A DNA stretch of 45,565 nucleotides from an uncultured Pseudomonadota bacterium. Lineage in GTDB: Bacteria; Pseudomonadota; Gammaproteobacteria; Steroidobacterales; Steroidobacteraceae. A model generated the notes under the pieces. The model did not search any database. It worked only from the letters and a program-made list of their open reading frames with translations, and was not told where the DNA came from. Of the stretch, positions 22,168 through 30,055 are shown piece by piece (the first letter of the stretch is position 1; each line of letters starts with the position of its first letter). The stretch covers positions 1 through 45,565 of the forward strand of contig CADEFJ010000015.1 of assembly GCA_902826575.1 (NCBI GenBank). Direction: 5' to 3'. Made by a program: the position numbers and the translations under genes.

Positions 22168-23984
22168 GCGCCCCGTTCGACGCCCGGGCCTTCGCCGCGA
22201 CCCTGCCGCGGCGCCCGGGTGTCTATCGCATGTACGGCGCGGACGGCGAACTGCTGTATGTCGGCAAGGCGCAGCGCCTGCGGGACCGCGTATCGAGCTA
22301 CTTCGGCCCGCGCGTGCTGGCACCGAAGGTTGCGGCGCTCGTCGGACAAGTCGCGCGCGTCGAAGTCACCGTGACCAATTCGGAGACCGAGGCGCTGCTG
22401 CTCGAGTACAACCTGATCAAGGAACACCGGCCGCGCTACAACGTGCTGCTGCGTGACGACAAGAGCTTCCCGTTCATCCTGCTGCGCACGAACCACGACT
22501 ACCCGCGCTTCATGTTCTATCGCGGGCCGCGGCATCGCGATGGCCGCTATTTCGGGCCATTCCCGAGCGCGGCGGCGGTCAGCCAGACCCTCGCGCAGAT
22601 CCAGAAGCTCTTCCGGATCCGCAACTGCCGCGATACCTTCTTTGCGCATCGCAGCCGTCCGTGCCTGCAATACCAGATCGGGCGCTGCACTGCGCCGTGT
22701 GTCGGCTTCATCACGCGCGAGGATTACGCGCGCGATGTAGCCGCAGCCGTCGACCTGCTCGACGGACGGGCCGGCGAGGTGGAGCGCCAGCTCACGGCGC
22801 GCATGGAGGCGGCCGCCGCGACGCTTGATTTCGAGCAGGCGGCGCAGATCCGCGATCAGCTCGCGGCCGTGCGCGAACTGCAGTCGCAGCAGGTCGTCAC
22901 GGCCGGCAGCGATCGGGATACCGATGTGTTCGCGATCATCGGCGAGCCGACCGAGTTTGCGGTGAGCACCATGCTGGTGCGCGGTGGGCGCAACCTCGGC
23001 ACCTCGACCGCCTTCCCGGGCGCAGGCCTTGCCGAACCGGAGGAGGCGCTGTCGTCGTTCCTGATGCAGTACTACGCCGCCACCGAACCGCCGCGGGAGG
23101 TATACGTCAACCTCGACCTCCCCGACGCCGCGGCGCTGCGCACCGCGCTCGGCGAGCGTGCATCACGGCGGGTCGAGGTGAGCTGCCCCTCGCGGGGACT
23201 GGCTGCGCGCTGGGTTGCGCTCACTGTCGAGAATGCGACCCAGGCGCTGCGGATGCGACGCGCGCAGGGCGAGGGCGTCGCCGAAATGCGCGCCGCGCTG
23301 GCCGCAGCGCTCGACCTGCCGTCGCCGCCGGTGCGCATGGAGTGCTTCGACATCAGCCACACGGGCGGCGAGGGCACGGTGGCGTCGTGCGTCGTTTTCG
23401 GTCCCGACGGCCCACTGAAGAAGGAATACCGCCGCTTCAACATCACTGGCGTTGCGCCCGGCGATGACTACGGCGCGCTGCGCCAGGCGCTTGCACGTCG
23501 CTATGCGCGAGTGCGCGGCGGCGAGATCCCGGCTCCGGATGTCCTGTTCATCGACGGTGGGCGCGGACAGATCGGCGAAGTGCGCGATGTGCTCGCGGAG
23601 TTGGGTTTTGCCGACCTGACGCTGGTGGGCGTCGCCAAGGGTGCGGATCGCCGTCCCGGGCAGGAACGCCTGTTCGTGTACGGCGAGGACTCGCCGCGCG
23701 TGCTCGATCCGGCCTCGCCGGCGCTGCGCCTGATCCAGCGCATCCGCGACGAGGCGCATCGCTTCGCAATAACCGGGCACCGCAAGCGCCGCGCCCGGCG
23801 CTACAACGAATCGGTGCTCGAAGCCGTTCCGGGCCTCGGACCGGCGCGGCGGCGCGAGCTGCTCAAGCACTTCGGCGGCCTGCAGGGCGTGCTGAAGGCG
23901 GGGGTCGCGGACCTCGAGCGCGCGCCCGGCATGGGTCCCGCGCTCGCGCAAACTCTATATGATCACCTGCACCCGGGTGCATGA
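22164..23984 (+). CDS. uvrC: Excinuclease ABC subunit C
   Basis: Makes both incisions around bulky lesions in nucleotide excision repair, recruited by UvrB. The 606 residues match E. coli UvrC (610). An N-terminal GIY-YIG nuclease (RRPGVYRMYG through YVGKAQRLRDRVSSYF, about 12-45) is followed by a Cys-containing region (CLQYQIGRCTAPC), a UVR domain (about 195-230, LDFEQAAQIRDQLAAVRELQ), the RNase H-like 5' nuclease (MECFDISHTGGEGTVASCVV, FIDGGRGQIGEV) and C-terminal helix-hairpin-helix motifs (VPGLGPARRRELLKHFGGL). ATG 22164 overlaps the glycosylase stop; the 3' end overlaps pgsA by 4 nt. Confidence 0.98.
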   Translation: MSAPFDARAFAATLPRRPGVYRMYGADGELLYVGKAQRLRDRVSSYFGPRVLAPKVAALVGQVARVEVTVTNSETEALLLEYNLIKEHRPRYNVLLRDDKSFPFILLRTNHDYPRFMFYRGPRHRDGRYFGPFPSAAAVSQTLAQIQKLFRIRNCRDTFFAHRSRPCLQYQIGRCTAPCVGFITREDYARDVAAAVDLLDGRAGEVERQLTARMEAAAATLDFEQAAQIRDQLAAVRELQSQQVVTAGSDRDTDVFAIIGEPTEFAVSTMLVRGGRNLGTSTAFPGAGLAEPEEALSSFLMQYYAATEPPREVYVNLDLPDAAALRTALGERASRRVEVSCPSRGLAARWVALTVENATQALRMRRAQGEGVAEMRAALAAALDLPSPPVRMECFDISHTGGEGTVASCVVFGPDGPLKKEYRRFNITGVAPGDDYGALRQALARRYARVRGGEIPAPDVLFIDGGRGQIGEVRDVLAELGFADLTLVGVAKGADRRPGQERLFVYGEDSPRVLDPASPALRLIQRIRDEAHRFAITGHRKRRARRYNESVLEAVPGLGPARRRELLKHFGGLQGVLKAGVADLERAPGMGPALAQTLYDHLHPGA

Positions 23985-24541
23985 TGATCTGGAACCTGCC
24001 GAATACACTGACTTGGCTGCGCATCTTCGCGATACCGCTCGTGGTCGCGCTGTATTACCTGCCGTTCCGGTGGTCGGATCCGGCTGCCGGCCTCCTGTTC
24101 GCGATCGCCGGCATCACCGACTCGCTCGACGGCTATTTCGCGCGCAGGTACGGCCAGACCTCGAAGCTCGGCGCCTTCCTCGATCCGGTCGCCGACAAGC
24201 TGATCGTCGCTGTCGCGCTGGTGCTGATCGTCAGCAAGGACCCGCGCTGGTTCATCGTGATCATTGCGAGCGTGATCATCGGGCGCGAGATCGCGATTTC
24301 AGCGCTGCGTGAGTGGATGGCCGAGATCGGCCAGCGCAAGAAGGTCGCCGTCTCGCGCATCGGCAAATACAAGACGATCGTGCAGATCACCGGCCTGTCG
24401 ATGATGCTGTTTCGCTGGGATCTGTTCGGGATCCCCGTTTACAACCTGGGCCTCGTGCTCACGGTCATCGCCGCCGCGCTGACCTTGTGGTCGATGGTGA
24501 GCTACCTCCGGGCTGCCTGGCCCGAGATGCGCTCGGCATGA
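23981..24541 (+). CDS. pgsA: Phosphatidylglycerophosphate synthase PgsA
   Basis: Transfers the phosphatidyl group of CDP-diacylglycerol to glycerol 3-phosphate, the committed step toward phosphatidylglycerol and cardiolipin; an inner-membrane protein. The 186 residues match E. coli (182). The CDP-alcohol phosphotransferase motif is complete: DSLDGYFARRYGQ then GAFLDPVADK, with the four aspartates at their normal spacing. The N-terminus MMIWNLPNTLTWLRI is typical. There are four to six membrane segments. ATG 23981 overlaps the uvrC stop; a second ATG at 23984 is possible. uvrC-pgsA followed by tRNA-Gly, -Cys and -Leu repeats the E. coli order. Confidence 0.97.
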   Translation: MMIWNLPNTLTWLRIFAIPLVVALYYLPFRWSDPAAGLLFAIAGITDSLDGYFARRYGQTSKLGAFLDPVADKLIVAVALVLIVSKDPRWFIVIIASVIIGREIAISALREWMAEIGQRKKVAVSRIGKYKTIVQITGLSMMLFRWDLFGIPVYNLGLVLTVIAAALTLWSMVSYLRAAWPEMRSA

Positions 24542-24560
24542 CCCGCTGGCGCGTAAGTCC

Positions 24561-24588
24561 TTGACTTGATGAACGGCCCCTCTACAAT
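24561..24588 (+). promoter_or_regulatory. Sigma-70 promoter of the tRNA cluster with G+C-rich discriminator
   Basis: TTGACT (24561-24566), 16-bp spacer, TACAAT (24583-24588). The bases after the -10 are TCCGCCCCTCAC, a G+C-rich discriminator typical of stable-RNA promoters under stringent control. Transcription should start near 24595, about 12 nt before tRNA-Gly. Confidence 0.7.
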
Positions 24589-24606
24589 TCCGCCCCTCAC
24601 GACGCA

Positions 24607-24682
24607 GCGGGAATAGCTCAGTTGGTAGAGCGCAACCTTGCCAAGGTTGAGGTCGCGAGTTCGAGCCTCGTTTCCCGCTCCA
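24607..24682 (+). tRNA. tRNA-Gly (anticodon GCC)
   Basis: 76 nt. The acceptor stem GCGGGAA pairs with TTCCCGC; discriminator T and an encoded CCA follow. The anticodon stem CAACC/GGTTG holds the loop TTGCCAA with GCC at 24640-24642. The D-loop has AGCTCAGTTGGTAGAGC and the T-arm GTTCGAGCC. First gene of a Gly-Cys-Leu cluster. Confidence 0.98.
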
Positions 24683-24701
24683 AATCGTTCCTGGGACCGC
24701 C

Positions 24702-24775
24702 GGCTAGGTGGCAGAGTGGTCATGCAGCGGCCTGCAAAGCCGTGTACGCCGGTTCGATTCCGACCCTAGCCTCCA
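24702..24775 (+). tRNA. tRNA-Cys (anticodon GCA)
   Basis: 74 nt. The acceptor stem GGCTAGG pairs with CCTAGCC; discriminator T (actually U, normal for tRNA-Cys) and an encoded CCA. The anticodon loop CTGCAAA carries GCA at 24734-24736, and the T-arm has GGTTCGATTCC. It lies 19 nt after tRNA-Gly. Confidence 0.97.
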
Positions 24776-24835
24776 CAAGTGCGCCGTCGCGCGCCATGCG
24801 CCACGCTAAGGTCACGCTCGCTTTGCTGGTCGCTC

Positions 24836-24922
24836 GCCCCGGTGGCGAAATCGGTAGACGCTACGGACTTAAAATCCGTTGACCGCGAGGTCGTGCCGGT
24901 TCGAGTCCGGCCTGGGGCACCA
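24836..24922 (+). tRNA. tRNA-Leu (anticodon UAA)
   Basis: 87 nt, with the long variable arm of class II tRNAs. The acceptor GCCCCGG pairs with CTGGGGC (one G-U), discriminator A, encoded CCA. The anticodon loop CTTAAAA carries TAA at 24870-24872, and the T-arm is GGTTCGAGTCC. It is separated from tRNA-Cys by a 60-nt spacer with no gene. Confidence 0.98.
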
Positions 24923-24930
24923 GTAAACAT

Positions 24931-24959
24931 GAAGAAAAGCTTCTAATAAATTGTTTTTT
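24931..24959 (+). terminator. Weak terminator-like element after the tRNA cluster
   Basis: GAAG/CTTC form a short stem over an AAAAG loop, followed by an A+T-rich stretch ending in TTTTTT (24954-24959). The stem is only 4 bp, so this is a tentative terminator. The block is unusually A+T-rich for the window. Confidence 0.35.
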
Positions 24960-24975
24960 AATGGTTTTGTTCAGG

Positions 24976-26214
24976 ATGAATGACACGAGCGACAAGGGAA
25001 GGCTGCTCGAGCAATTACGCATCGATCGCAACGAGGACGAGAGCCCCGAGCGGTTGCCATGGATCGCAGCGGGCGCGTTGGCCTTGCTCGTGCTCATCGG
25101 GGCGGCCTTCTGGTGGTGGCGCGGATCGGGCACGGTTTTCGAGGTGCAGCTGTCGACGGCGGCACTGCCGATGGCAGCCGGTTCGCGGGCCACGGCGGTG
25201 CTGCAGGCTACCGGCTACGTGACCGCGCGTCGCCAGGCCACGGTGTCGGCGCAGATCACCGGCAAGCTCACCGAGGTGCTGATCGAGGAGGGCGAGAGTG
25301 TCCAGGCCGGGCAAGTGCTGGCGCGCCTCGAGAACAGCTCGCAGCGCGCCCAGCTTGCCGAGGCGCGGGCGCAGCTCGCCGCGACCCGCGCGCGCGTCGG
25401 CCAGTACACGAGTGAGCTCGAGCAGGCGCGACGCGATCTCGTACGCCAGCAGGACCTGCTCGCGCGCCGTCTCGTGGCGGAGCAGGCGGTCGAGGCTGCG
25501 CGCACGCAGGTCGAATCGCTGACCGCGCAACTCGCCGCCCAACGGGAGACCGTGCACCTTGCCCAGGCGCAGACGCACAGCGCACAGGTGCAGCTCGACT
25601 ACACGACGGTGCGCGCGCCCTTCGCGGGCGTCGTCATCGCCAAGGCCGCGCAGGTCGGCGAGATCGTTTCACCGTTGTCGGCGGGCGGGGGCTTCACACG
25701 CACCGGTATCGGCACGCTGGTCGACATGGATTCGCTCGAGGTCGAAGTGGACGTCAACGAGTCCTACCTCAATCGCGTCGTGCCGGGCGGCCCGGCCGAG
25801 GCGCTGCTCGACGCCTACCAGGACTGGACGATACCCGCCCATGTCATCGCGATCATTCCCACCGCCGATCGCGGCAAGGCGACAGTGCGGGTCCGAATCG
25901 GACTCGACGAGAAGGATCCGCGCATCCTGCCCGACATGGGCGCCCGCGTGTCGTTCCGGGCGGGCGTGGATGCCGGGGGCAGCCCGCCGGCCGTGGCAGG
26001 CGTGCTGGTGCCCGCGAGCGCTGTCGTGCAACGCAATGCCGCGAGCGTCGTCTTCGTTGCCGACGGCGCGCGCGCGCGGGCGCAGCCTGTCACGGTGGGA
26101 CAGAGATTCGGCGATCTGACGCAGGTCGAGGGACTCGCCGCAGGCGCCCGCATTGTGCGTGCGCCGGACGCGAGAATGAGCGACGGTGCAAGCATCAGGG
26201 AGGAGGGCGCATGA
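24976..26214 (+). CDS. Periplasmic adaptor subunit (HlyD/MacA type) of an ABC exporter
   Basis: Membrane-fusion protein linking an inner-membrane ABC exporter toward the outer membrane. 412 residues: a cytoplasmic N-terminus of about 30, one membrane segment (WIAAGALALLVLIGAAFWW), a beta-barrel/lipoyl half (GYVTARRQATVSAQITGKL, EEGESVQAGQVLARLE), a coiled-coil hairpin of about 90 residues rich in Ala, Gln and Arg, the second lipoyl half (LDYTTVRAPFAGVVI) and C-terminal barrel domains. The start is uncertain: ATG 24976 (MNDTSDKG) or ATG 24961; neither has a well-placed ribosome site. It overlaps the ATPase gene by 4 nt. Substrate unknown; no TolC-like gene is present in the window. Confidence 0.88.
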   Translation: MNDTSDKGRLLEQLRIDRNEDESPERLPWIAAGALALLVLIGAAFWWWRGSGTVFEVQLSTAALPMAAGSRATAVLQATGYVTARRQATVSAQITGKLTEVLIEEGESVQAGQVLARLENSSQRAQLAEARAQLAATRARVGQYTSELEQARRDLVRQQDLLARRLVAEQAVEAARTQVESLTAQLAAQRETVHLAQAQTHSAQVQLDYTTVRAPFAGVVIAKAAQVGEIVSPLSAGGGFTRTGIGTLVDMDSLEVEVDVNESYLNRVVPGGPAEALLDAYQDWTIPAHVIAIIPTADRGKATVRVRIGLDEKDPRILPDMGARVSFRAGVDAGGSPPAVAGVLVPASAVVQRNAASVVFVADGARARAQPVTVGQRFGDLTQVEGLAAGARIVRAPDARMSDGASIREEGA

Positions 26215-26900
26215 GTGGATTGGTGGAAATCCGCGATGTGAGCAAGCGCTATGTGCGCGGTCGGCAGACGGTCGAGGTGCTGCACCACATCTCGCTCGAC
26301 ATCCAGCAGGGCGACTTTCTTGCGCTGATGGGTCCCTCGGGCTCCGGCAAGACGACGCTCCTCAACCTGATCGGCGGACTCGATGCGCCGACCAGCGGCA
26401 GCATCACCGTCGGCGGCCAGCGCATCGATACGCTGGGCGGCAACGCGCTGGCGAAGTGGCGCGCCGCGCACGTCGGCTTCATCTTCCAGTTCTACAATCT
26501 GCTGCCGATGCTCACGGCGCAGAAGAACGTGGAAGTGCCGCTGCTGCTGACGAAGCTGTCGGCCGCACAACGCCGGCAGAATGCGAAGATCGCGCTGCAA
26601 CTCGTCGATCTGGCCGATCGGGGCACGCACAAGCCGAGTGAGTTGTCGGGCGGCCAGCAGCAGCGCGTCGCGATCGCGCGAGCCATCATCTCCGATCCGA
26701 CACTGCTCGTGTGCGACGAGCCCACCGGCGACCTCGACCGCCAGTCCGCCGAAGAAGTGCTGATGCTGCTTCAATTGCTCAATCGCGAGCACGGCAAGAC
26801 GATCATCATGGTCACCCACGATCCCAGGGCGGCGAGCCACGCCACGCATACCTTGCACCTCGAGAAGGGGACGCTCGCGGAAGCGTCGGTCGCGGCATGA
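26211..26900 (+). CDS. ABC exporter ATPase (LolD/MacB-like)
   Basis: Nucleotide-binding subunit of the exporter with the flanking adaptor and FtsX-type permeases. 229 residues: Walker A GPSGSGKTT (41-49), Q-loop in FIFQFYNLLPML, signature LSGGQQQRVAIARA (144-157), Walker B LLVCDEP (164-170) followed by TGDLD, and the switch His in IIMVTHD. The TGDLD D-loop and overall form place it in the LolD/MacB/FtsE group, which drives mechanotransmission rather than classic transport. ATGA overlaps on both sides imply tight coupling. Confidence 0.94.
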   Translation: MSGLVEIRDVSKRYVRGRQTVEVLHHISLDIQQGDFLALMGPSGSGKTTLLNLIGGLDAPTSGSITVGGQRIDTLGGNALAKWRAAHVGFIFQFYNLLPMLTAQKNVEVPLLLTKLSAAQRRQNAKIALQLVDLADRGTHKPSELSGGQQQRVAIARAIISDPTLLVCDEPTGDLDRQSAEEVLMLLQLLNREHGKTIIMVTHDPRAASHATHTLHLEKGTLAEASVAA

Positions 26901-28060
26901 AGTACCTGCATCTCGTCTGGGCGGCACTGATGCGGCGCAAGTCCCGCACCGTCCTCACCATCCTTTCCGTGCTCGCCGCCTTCCTGCTCTACGGGCTGCT
27001 CGACGCCGTGCGTGTGGCCTTCAATTCCGGCGGAACGATCGCCGGCGTCGACCGGGTGGTGGTGTCATCGAAGTACTCGATCATCCAGAGCCTGCCGGAG
27101 AGCCTGGTGGCCCGCGTCGCGGCAACGCCGGGAGTGCGCAAGGTCACCTGGGCGAACTGGTTCGGCGGTTATTACCAGCAACCGCGCAACCAGCTGATCA
27201 ATTTCGCGATCGGTGCGGATTACTTCGACGTCTATCCGGATTACGGCGTGACCCCCGCGATGGCCGATGCGCTGGCGCGCACGCGCACCGGCGTGCTCGT
27301 CGGCAAGACGCTCGCCGACCGCTTCGGCTGGAAGGTCGGCGACAAACTGCCGGTCATGGGATCGATCTTTCCGGACAAGGCCACTGGCGAGACGACCTGG
27401 ATCTTCGACATCGTCGGCATCTACGAGGCGCCCGACGCGGCCTCGCGCGCGCTCGAGCAGCAGGTGCTGCTCAACTGGAAGTACTTCGACGAGGCAAATG
27501 CCTATGGCAGCGGGCAGGTGGGCTGGCTGGTCGTTCAGGTGTCCGATCCGCAGCGCTCCGCGGCGGTCGCCGCGGCCATCGATGCGCTCTCGGCGAATTC
27601 GGATCACGAGACCAAGACGCAGACCGAGCAGGAATTCAACCTGTCGTTCGCGCGCCAGATGGGCGACATCGGCCTGATCGTCACCGCCATCATCGGCGCG
27701 GTGTTCTTCACGCTGATGCTGCTCACCGGCAACACGATGGCGCAGGCCGTGCGCGAGCGCATACCGGAACTCGCCACGCTCAAGACACTCGGCTTCACCG
27801 ATCGCAGCGTGCTGGCGCTCGTCTTCCTCGAATCGCTGCTGCTGATCCTGATCGGCGGCGTGCTTGGCATGGCACTCGCCGCGGCGTTGCTGCCGGTCGT
27901 CAGCGCAGCCAGCGGCGGCATGCTGCTGCTGCCGCCGATCAGCGCCGCATCGTGGGCCATCGGCATTGCACTGATGATCGCGATCGGCGCGATCGTCGGG
28001 GTGTTGCCGGCACTGCGGGCGATGCGGCTGCGCATCGTCGACGCGCTGGCGGGACGCTGA
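26897..28060 (+). CDS. FtsX/MacB-type permease, first of two
   Basis: 387-residue inner-membrane subunit of the exporter. TM1 (about 17-38, SRTVLTILSVLAAFLLYGLL) is followed by a periplasmic MacB core domain of about 220 residues (VVVSSKYSIIQSLPESLV, GVLVGKTLADRFGWKVGD, WIFDIVGIYEAP), then three C-terminal membrane segments with the conserved cytoplasmic turn RERIPELATLKTLGFTD and a final LPALRAMRLRIVDALAGR. The four-TM architecture is that of type VII ABC systems. It starts within the ATPase stop (ATGA), 10 nt before a second permease, so the pair probably forms a heterodimer like LolC/LolE. Confidence 0.92.
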   Translation: MKYLHLVWAALMRRKSRTVLTILSVLAAFLLYGLLDAVRVAFNSGGTIAGVDRVVVSSKYSIIQSLPESLVARVAATPGVRKVTWANWFGGYYQQPRNQLINFAIGADYFDVYPDYGVTPAMADALARTRTGVLVGKTLADRFGWKVGDKLPVMGSIFPDKATGETTWIFDIVGIYEAPDAASRALEQQVLLNWKYFDEANAYGSGQVGWLVVQVSDPQRSAAVAAAIDALSANSDHETKTQTEQEFNLSFARQMGDIGLIVTAIIGAVFFTLMLLTGNTMAQAVRERIPELATLKTLGFTDRSVLALVFLESLLLILIGGVLGMALAAALLPVVSAASGGMLLLPPISAASWAIGIALMIAIGAIVGVLPALRAMRLRIVDALAGR

Positions 28061-28070
28061 GGGCAGCGCC

Positions 28071-29387
28071 ATGACCCTCATCGGGAAGTTGCTGCGCGCC
28101 GTGGTGCTGCTCGTCGGGATCGCGGTGTCGATTGCGCTGTGGATCGTGTTGCCGGCCGCGGCACTGGTGGGTGGTGGACTGCTCCTCGCGGCGTGGCTGG
28201 CGCTCACGCGCGTCGGGCGCCAGAGCATGGCAGTGACCTGGATCGGCGTCTCGACGCTGCCGCAGCGCCTCGGCGCCTCTTCGGTGATCATTATCGGCAT
28301 CGCCGGCGTCGTCGCGGTTCTGGTGGCATTGCTCGCACTGGCGCGCGGGCTGCAGGAAACCCTGCGCGGCACCGGCAACGCCGACACCGCGATCGTGCTG
28401 CGCGGTGGGGCGAGTGCCGAGCTCGACTCGGGCCTGTCGCGCGAGGCCGCCACACTGATCCTGCAAGCCCCCGGCGTGGCACGCGACGCGAGTGGCCAGC
28501 CACTCGGAACGGCCGAGGTCGTCGTGGTCGTCAACCTGCCGAAGAAATCGAACGAATCCGAAGCCAATGTCGAGGTGCGCGGCGTCGGCGCCCAGGCGTG
28601 GGCCGTGCGGCCGAACATGCGGATCGTCGAGGGTCGCCGCTTCGAGCCCGGGCTGCGCGAATTGATCGTCGGAGCGGGAGCGCGCCAGCAGTTCACGGGC
28701 CTGGAACCGGGCAGCACCATCTCCCTGAACGGCCAGCAGTGGCAGATCGTCGGGATCTTCGCGACAGGCGACGCGCATGAATCGCAACTGGTAGGTGATG
28801 CCGAAACCGTCGCGACGACCTATCGGCGGGGCGGCTTCCAGTCGGTGACGGTGCGCCTTGCGTCGCCGCAGGCCTTCGACCAGCTGAAGGCTGCGCTCGG
28901 CAGCGACCCGCGCCTCAAGGTCGACGTGCGCACCACGCGCGCGTACTACACGTCGCAATCGCAGGGCCTGAGCAAGGTGATTCGCATCGTCGGCATCGTG
29001 ATTGCGACGATCATGGCGATCGGCGCGGTCTTCGGCGCCCTCAATACGATGTACGCGGCGATCAGCGCGCGCGCGCGCGAGGTGGCGACGTTGCGCGCGA
29101 TCGGCTTTGGCTCGACACCGGTACTCGTGGCGGTCGTGCTCGAGGCGATGCTGCTCGCCTTGCTGGGCGGTGTCCTCGGAGCGGTCATCGCCTGGGCGTT
29201 GTTCAATGGCTACACCGTCTCCACGTTGGGCGCGAATTTCAGCCAGGTCGTGTTCCGCTTCGATGTCTCGCCCGTGCTGCTCGGCACCGGCGTGCGCTGG
29301 GCGCTCGCGATCGGCCTGGTCGGCGGGCTGCTGCCGGCCGTGCGCGCGGCGCGGCTGCCAGTCACGGCCGCACTGCGCGAATCGTGA
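28071..29387 (+). CDS. FtsX/MacB-type permease, second of two, with extra N-terminal membrane segments
   Basis: 438-residue partner permease. Unlike the first, it begins with one or two additional hydrophobic segments (about 8-46) before the standard TM1 (SSVIIIGIAGVVAVLVALLA, about 70-90). The periplasmic core (about 95-295) includes VEVRGVGAQAWAVRPNMRIV and STISLNGQQWQIVGIF. The C-terminal three-TM unit has the coupling motif ARAREVATLRAIGFGSTPV and ends PAVRAARLPVTAALRES. The two permeases share architecture but differ clearly in sequence. ccmA follows after 38 nt. Confidence 0.92.
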   Translation: MTLIGKLLRAVVLLVGIAVSIALWIVLPAAALVGGGLLLAAWLALTRVGRQSMAVTWIGVSTLPQRLGASSVIIIGIAGVVAVLVALLALARGLQETLRGTGNADTAIVLRGGASAELDSGLSREAATLILQAPGVARDASGQPLGTAEVVVVVNLPKKSNESEANVEVRGVGAQAWAVRPNMRIVEGRRFEPGLRELIVGAGARQQFTGLEPGSTISLNGQQWQIVGIFATGDAHESQLVGDAETVATTYRRGGFQSVTVRLASPQAFDQLKAALGSDPRLKVDVRTTRAYYTSQSQGLSKVIRIVGIVIATIMAIGAVFGALNTMYAAISARAREVATLRAIGFGSTPVLVAVVLEAMLLALLGGVLGAVIAWALFNGYTVSTLGANFSQVVFRFDVSPVLLGTGVRWALAIGLVGGLLPAVRAARLPVTAALRES

Positions 29388-29413
29388 CCGGCCGTGGGCG
29401 GGCCCCGGGATGT

Positions 29414-29419
29414 TAGACT
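29414..29419 (+). promoter_or_regulatory. Extended -10 element 6 nt before ccmA
   Basis: TAGACT preceded by TGT (TGn) ends exactly 6 nt before the ccmA ATG, and there is no Shine-Dalgarno. It suggests a separate leaderless transcript for the ccm genes. GCGGGC (29397-29402) and GCCCGC (29420-29425) also flank it as a 6-bp inverted repeat. Confidence 0.45.
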
Positions 29420-29425
29420 GCCCGC

Positions 29426-30055
29426 ATGTCCGCGCATCGGCTCACGGGCGATACCCTGCATGTTTTCCGCGGCGAGCGCCACGTCTTGCGTGGCCTGTCG
29501 TTCGCGGCCGAAAGTGGTCAATACCTCGAAGTGAGCGGCGCCAATGGCGCCGGCAAGACGAGCCTGCTGCGCACGATCGTCGGCCTGGTGCAGGCCGAAT
29601 CGGGCAGCGTCGAGTGGAACGGACGCAACATCCATGCCGATTCACGCGCCTACCACGCCCAGCTCGCGTGGCTCGGCCATGATTCGCCGCTCAAGGGCGA
29701 CTTGAGCGCGATCGAGAACCTGCATTACGGCACCGGCATACGCCGCCCCGTCGATGCGGCGGCCATCGATCTTGCGCTCGAGGAAGTGGACGCGAGCCGG
29801 TTCGCCGATCGGCCCGTGCGCACGCTGTCGGCGGGCCAGCGCCGCCGCGTCGCGCTTGCCGGCGTACTGCTGGCGGCAGCGCCGCTGTGGGTACTCGACG
29901 AACCGGCGACCCACCTCGACGCGGCGGGGCATGCCCTCGTGGGTCACCTGGTCGAGCGCCGGATCGAAACGGGTGGCATCGTCATCGCCGCGGTACATGC
30001 GCCGTTGCCCGTCCAGGAGGCGCACACACGGCGCCTCGGCCTGTCGACGAAATGA
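29426..30055 (+). CDS. ccmA: Cytochrome c biogenesis ATPase CcmA
   Basis: ATPase of the CcmABCD complex, which releases holo-CcmE after heme attachment in system I cytochrome c maturation. 209 residues, as in E. coli (207). Walker A GANGAGKTS (38-46), a short linker with LAWLGHDSPLKGDLSAIENL typical of CcmA, the signature LSAGQRRRVALAGVLLA, Walker B LWVLDEPATHLD and the switch His in VIAAVHAPLP. First of nine ccm genes, overlapping ccmB by 4 nt. Confidence 0.97.
   Translation: MSAHRLTGDTLHVFRGERHVLRGLSFAAESGQYLEVSGANGAGKTSLLRTIVGLVQAESGSVEWNGRNIHADSRAYHAQLAWLGHDSPLKGDLSAIENLHYGTGIRRPVDAAAIDLALEEVDASRFADRPVRTLSAGQRRRVALAGVLLAAAPLWVLDEPATHLDAAGHALVGHLVERRIETGGIVIAAVHAPLPVQEAHTRRLGLSTK

Noticed and set aside
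24607-24975. tRNA cluster and A+T-rich flank as an attachment site for an integrated element
   Set aside because: No integrase, no repeated tRNA 3' end and no phage or plasmid genes downstream; the flank leads into ordinary exporter genes.
27065-28720. 551-codon minus-strand frame across the two permease genes
   Set aside because: Crosses two real gene boundaries with a low-complexity product; a shadow of the coding strand.
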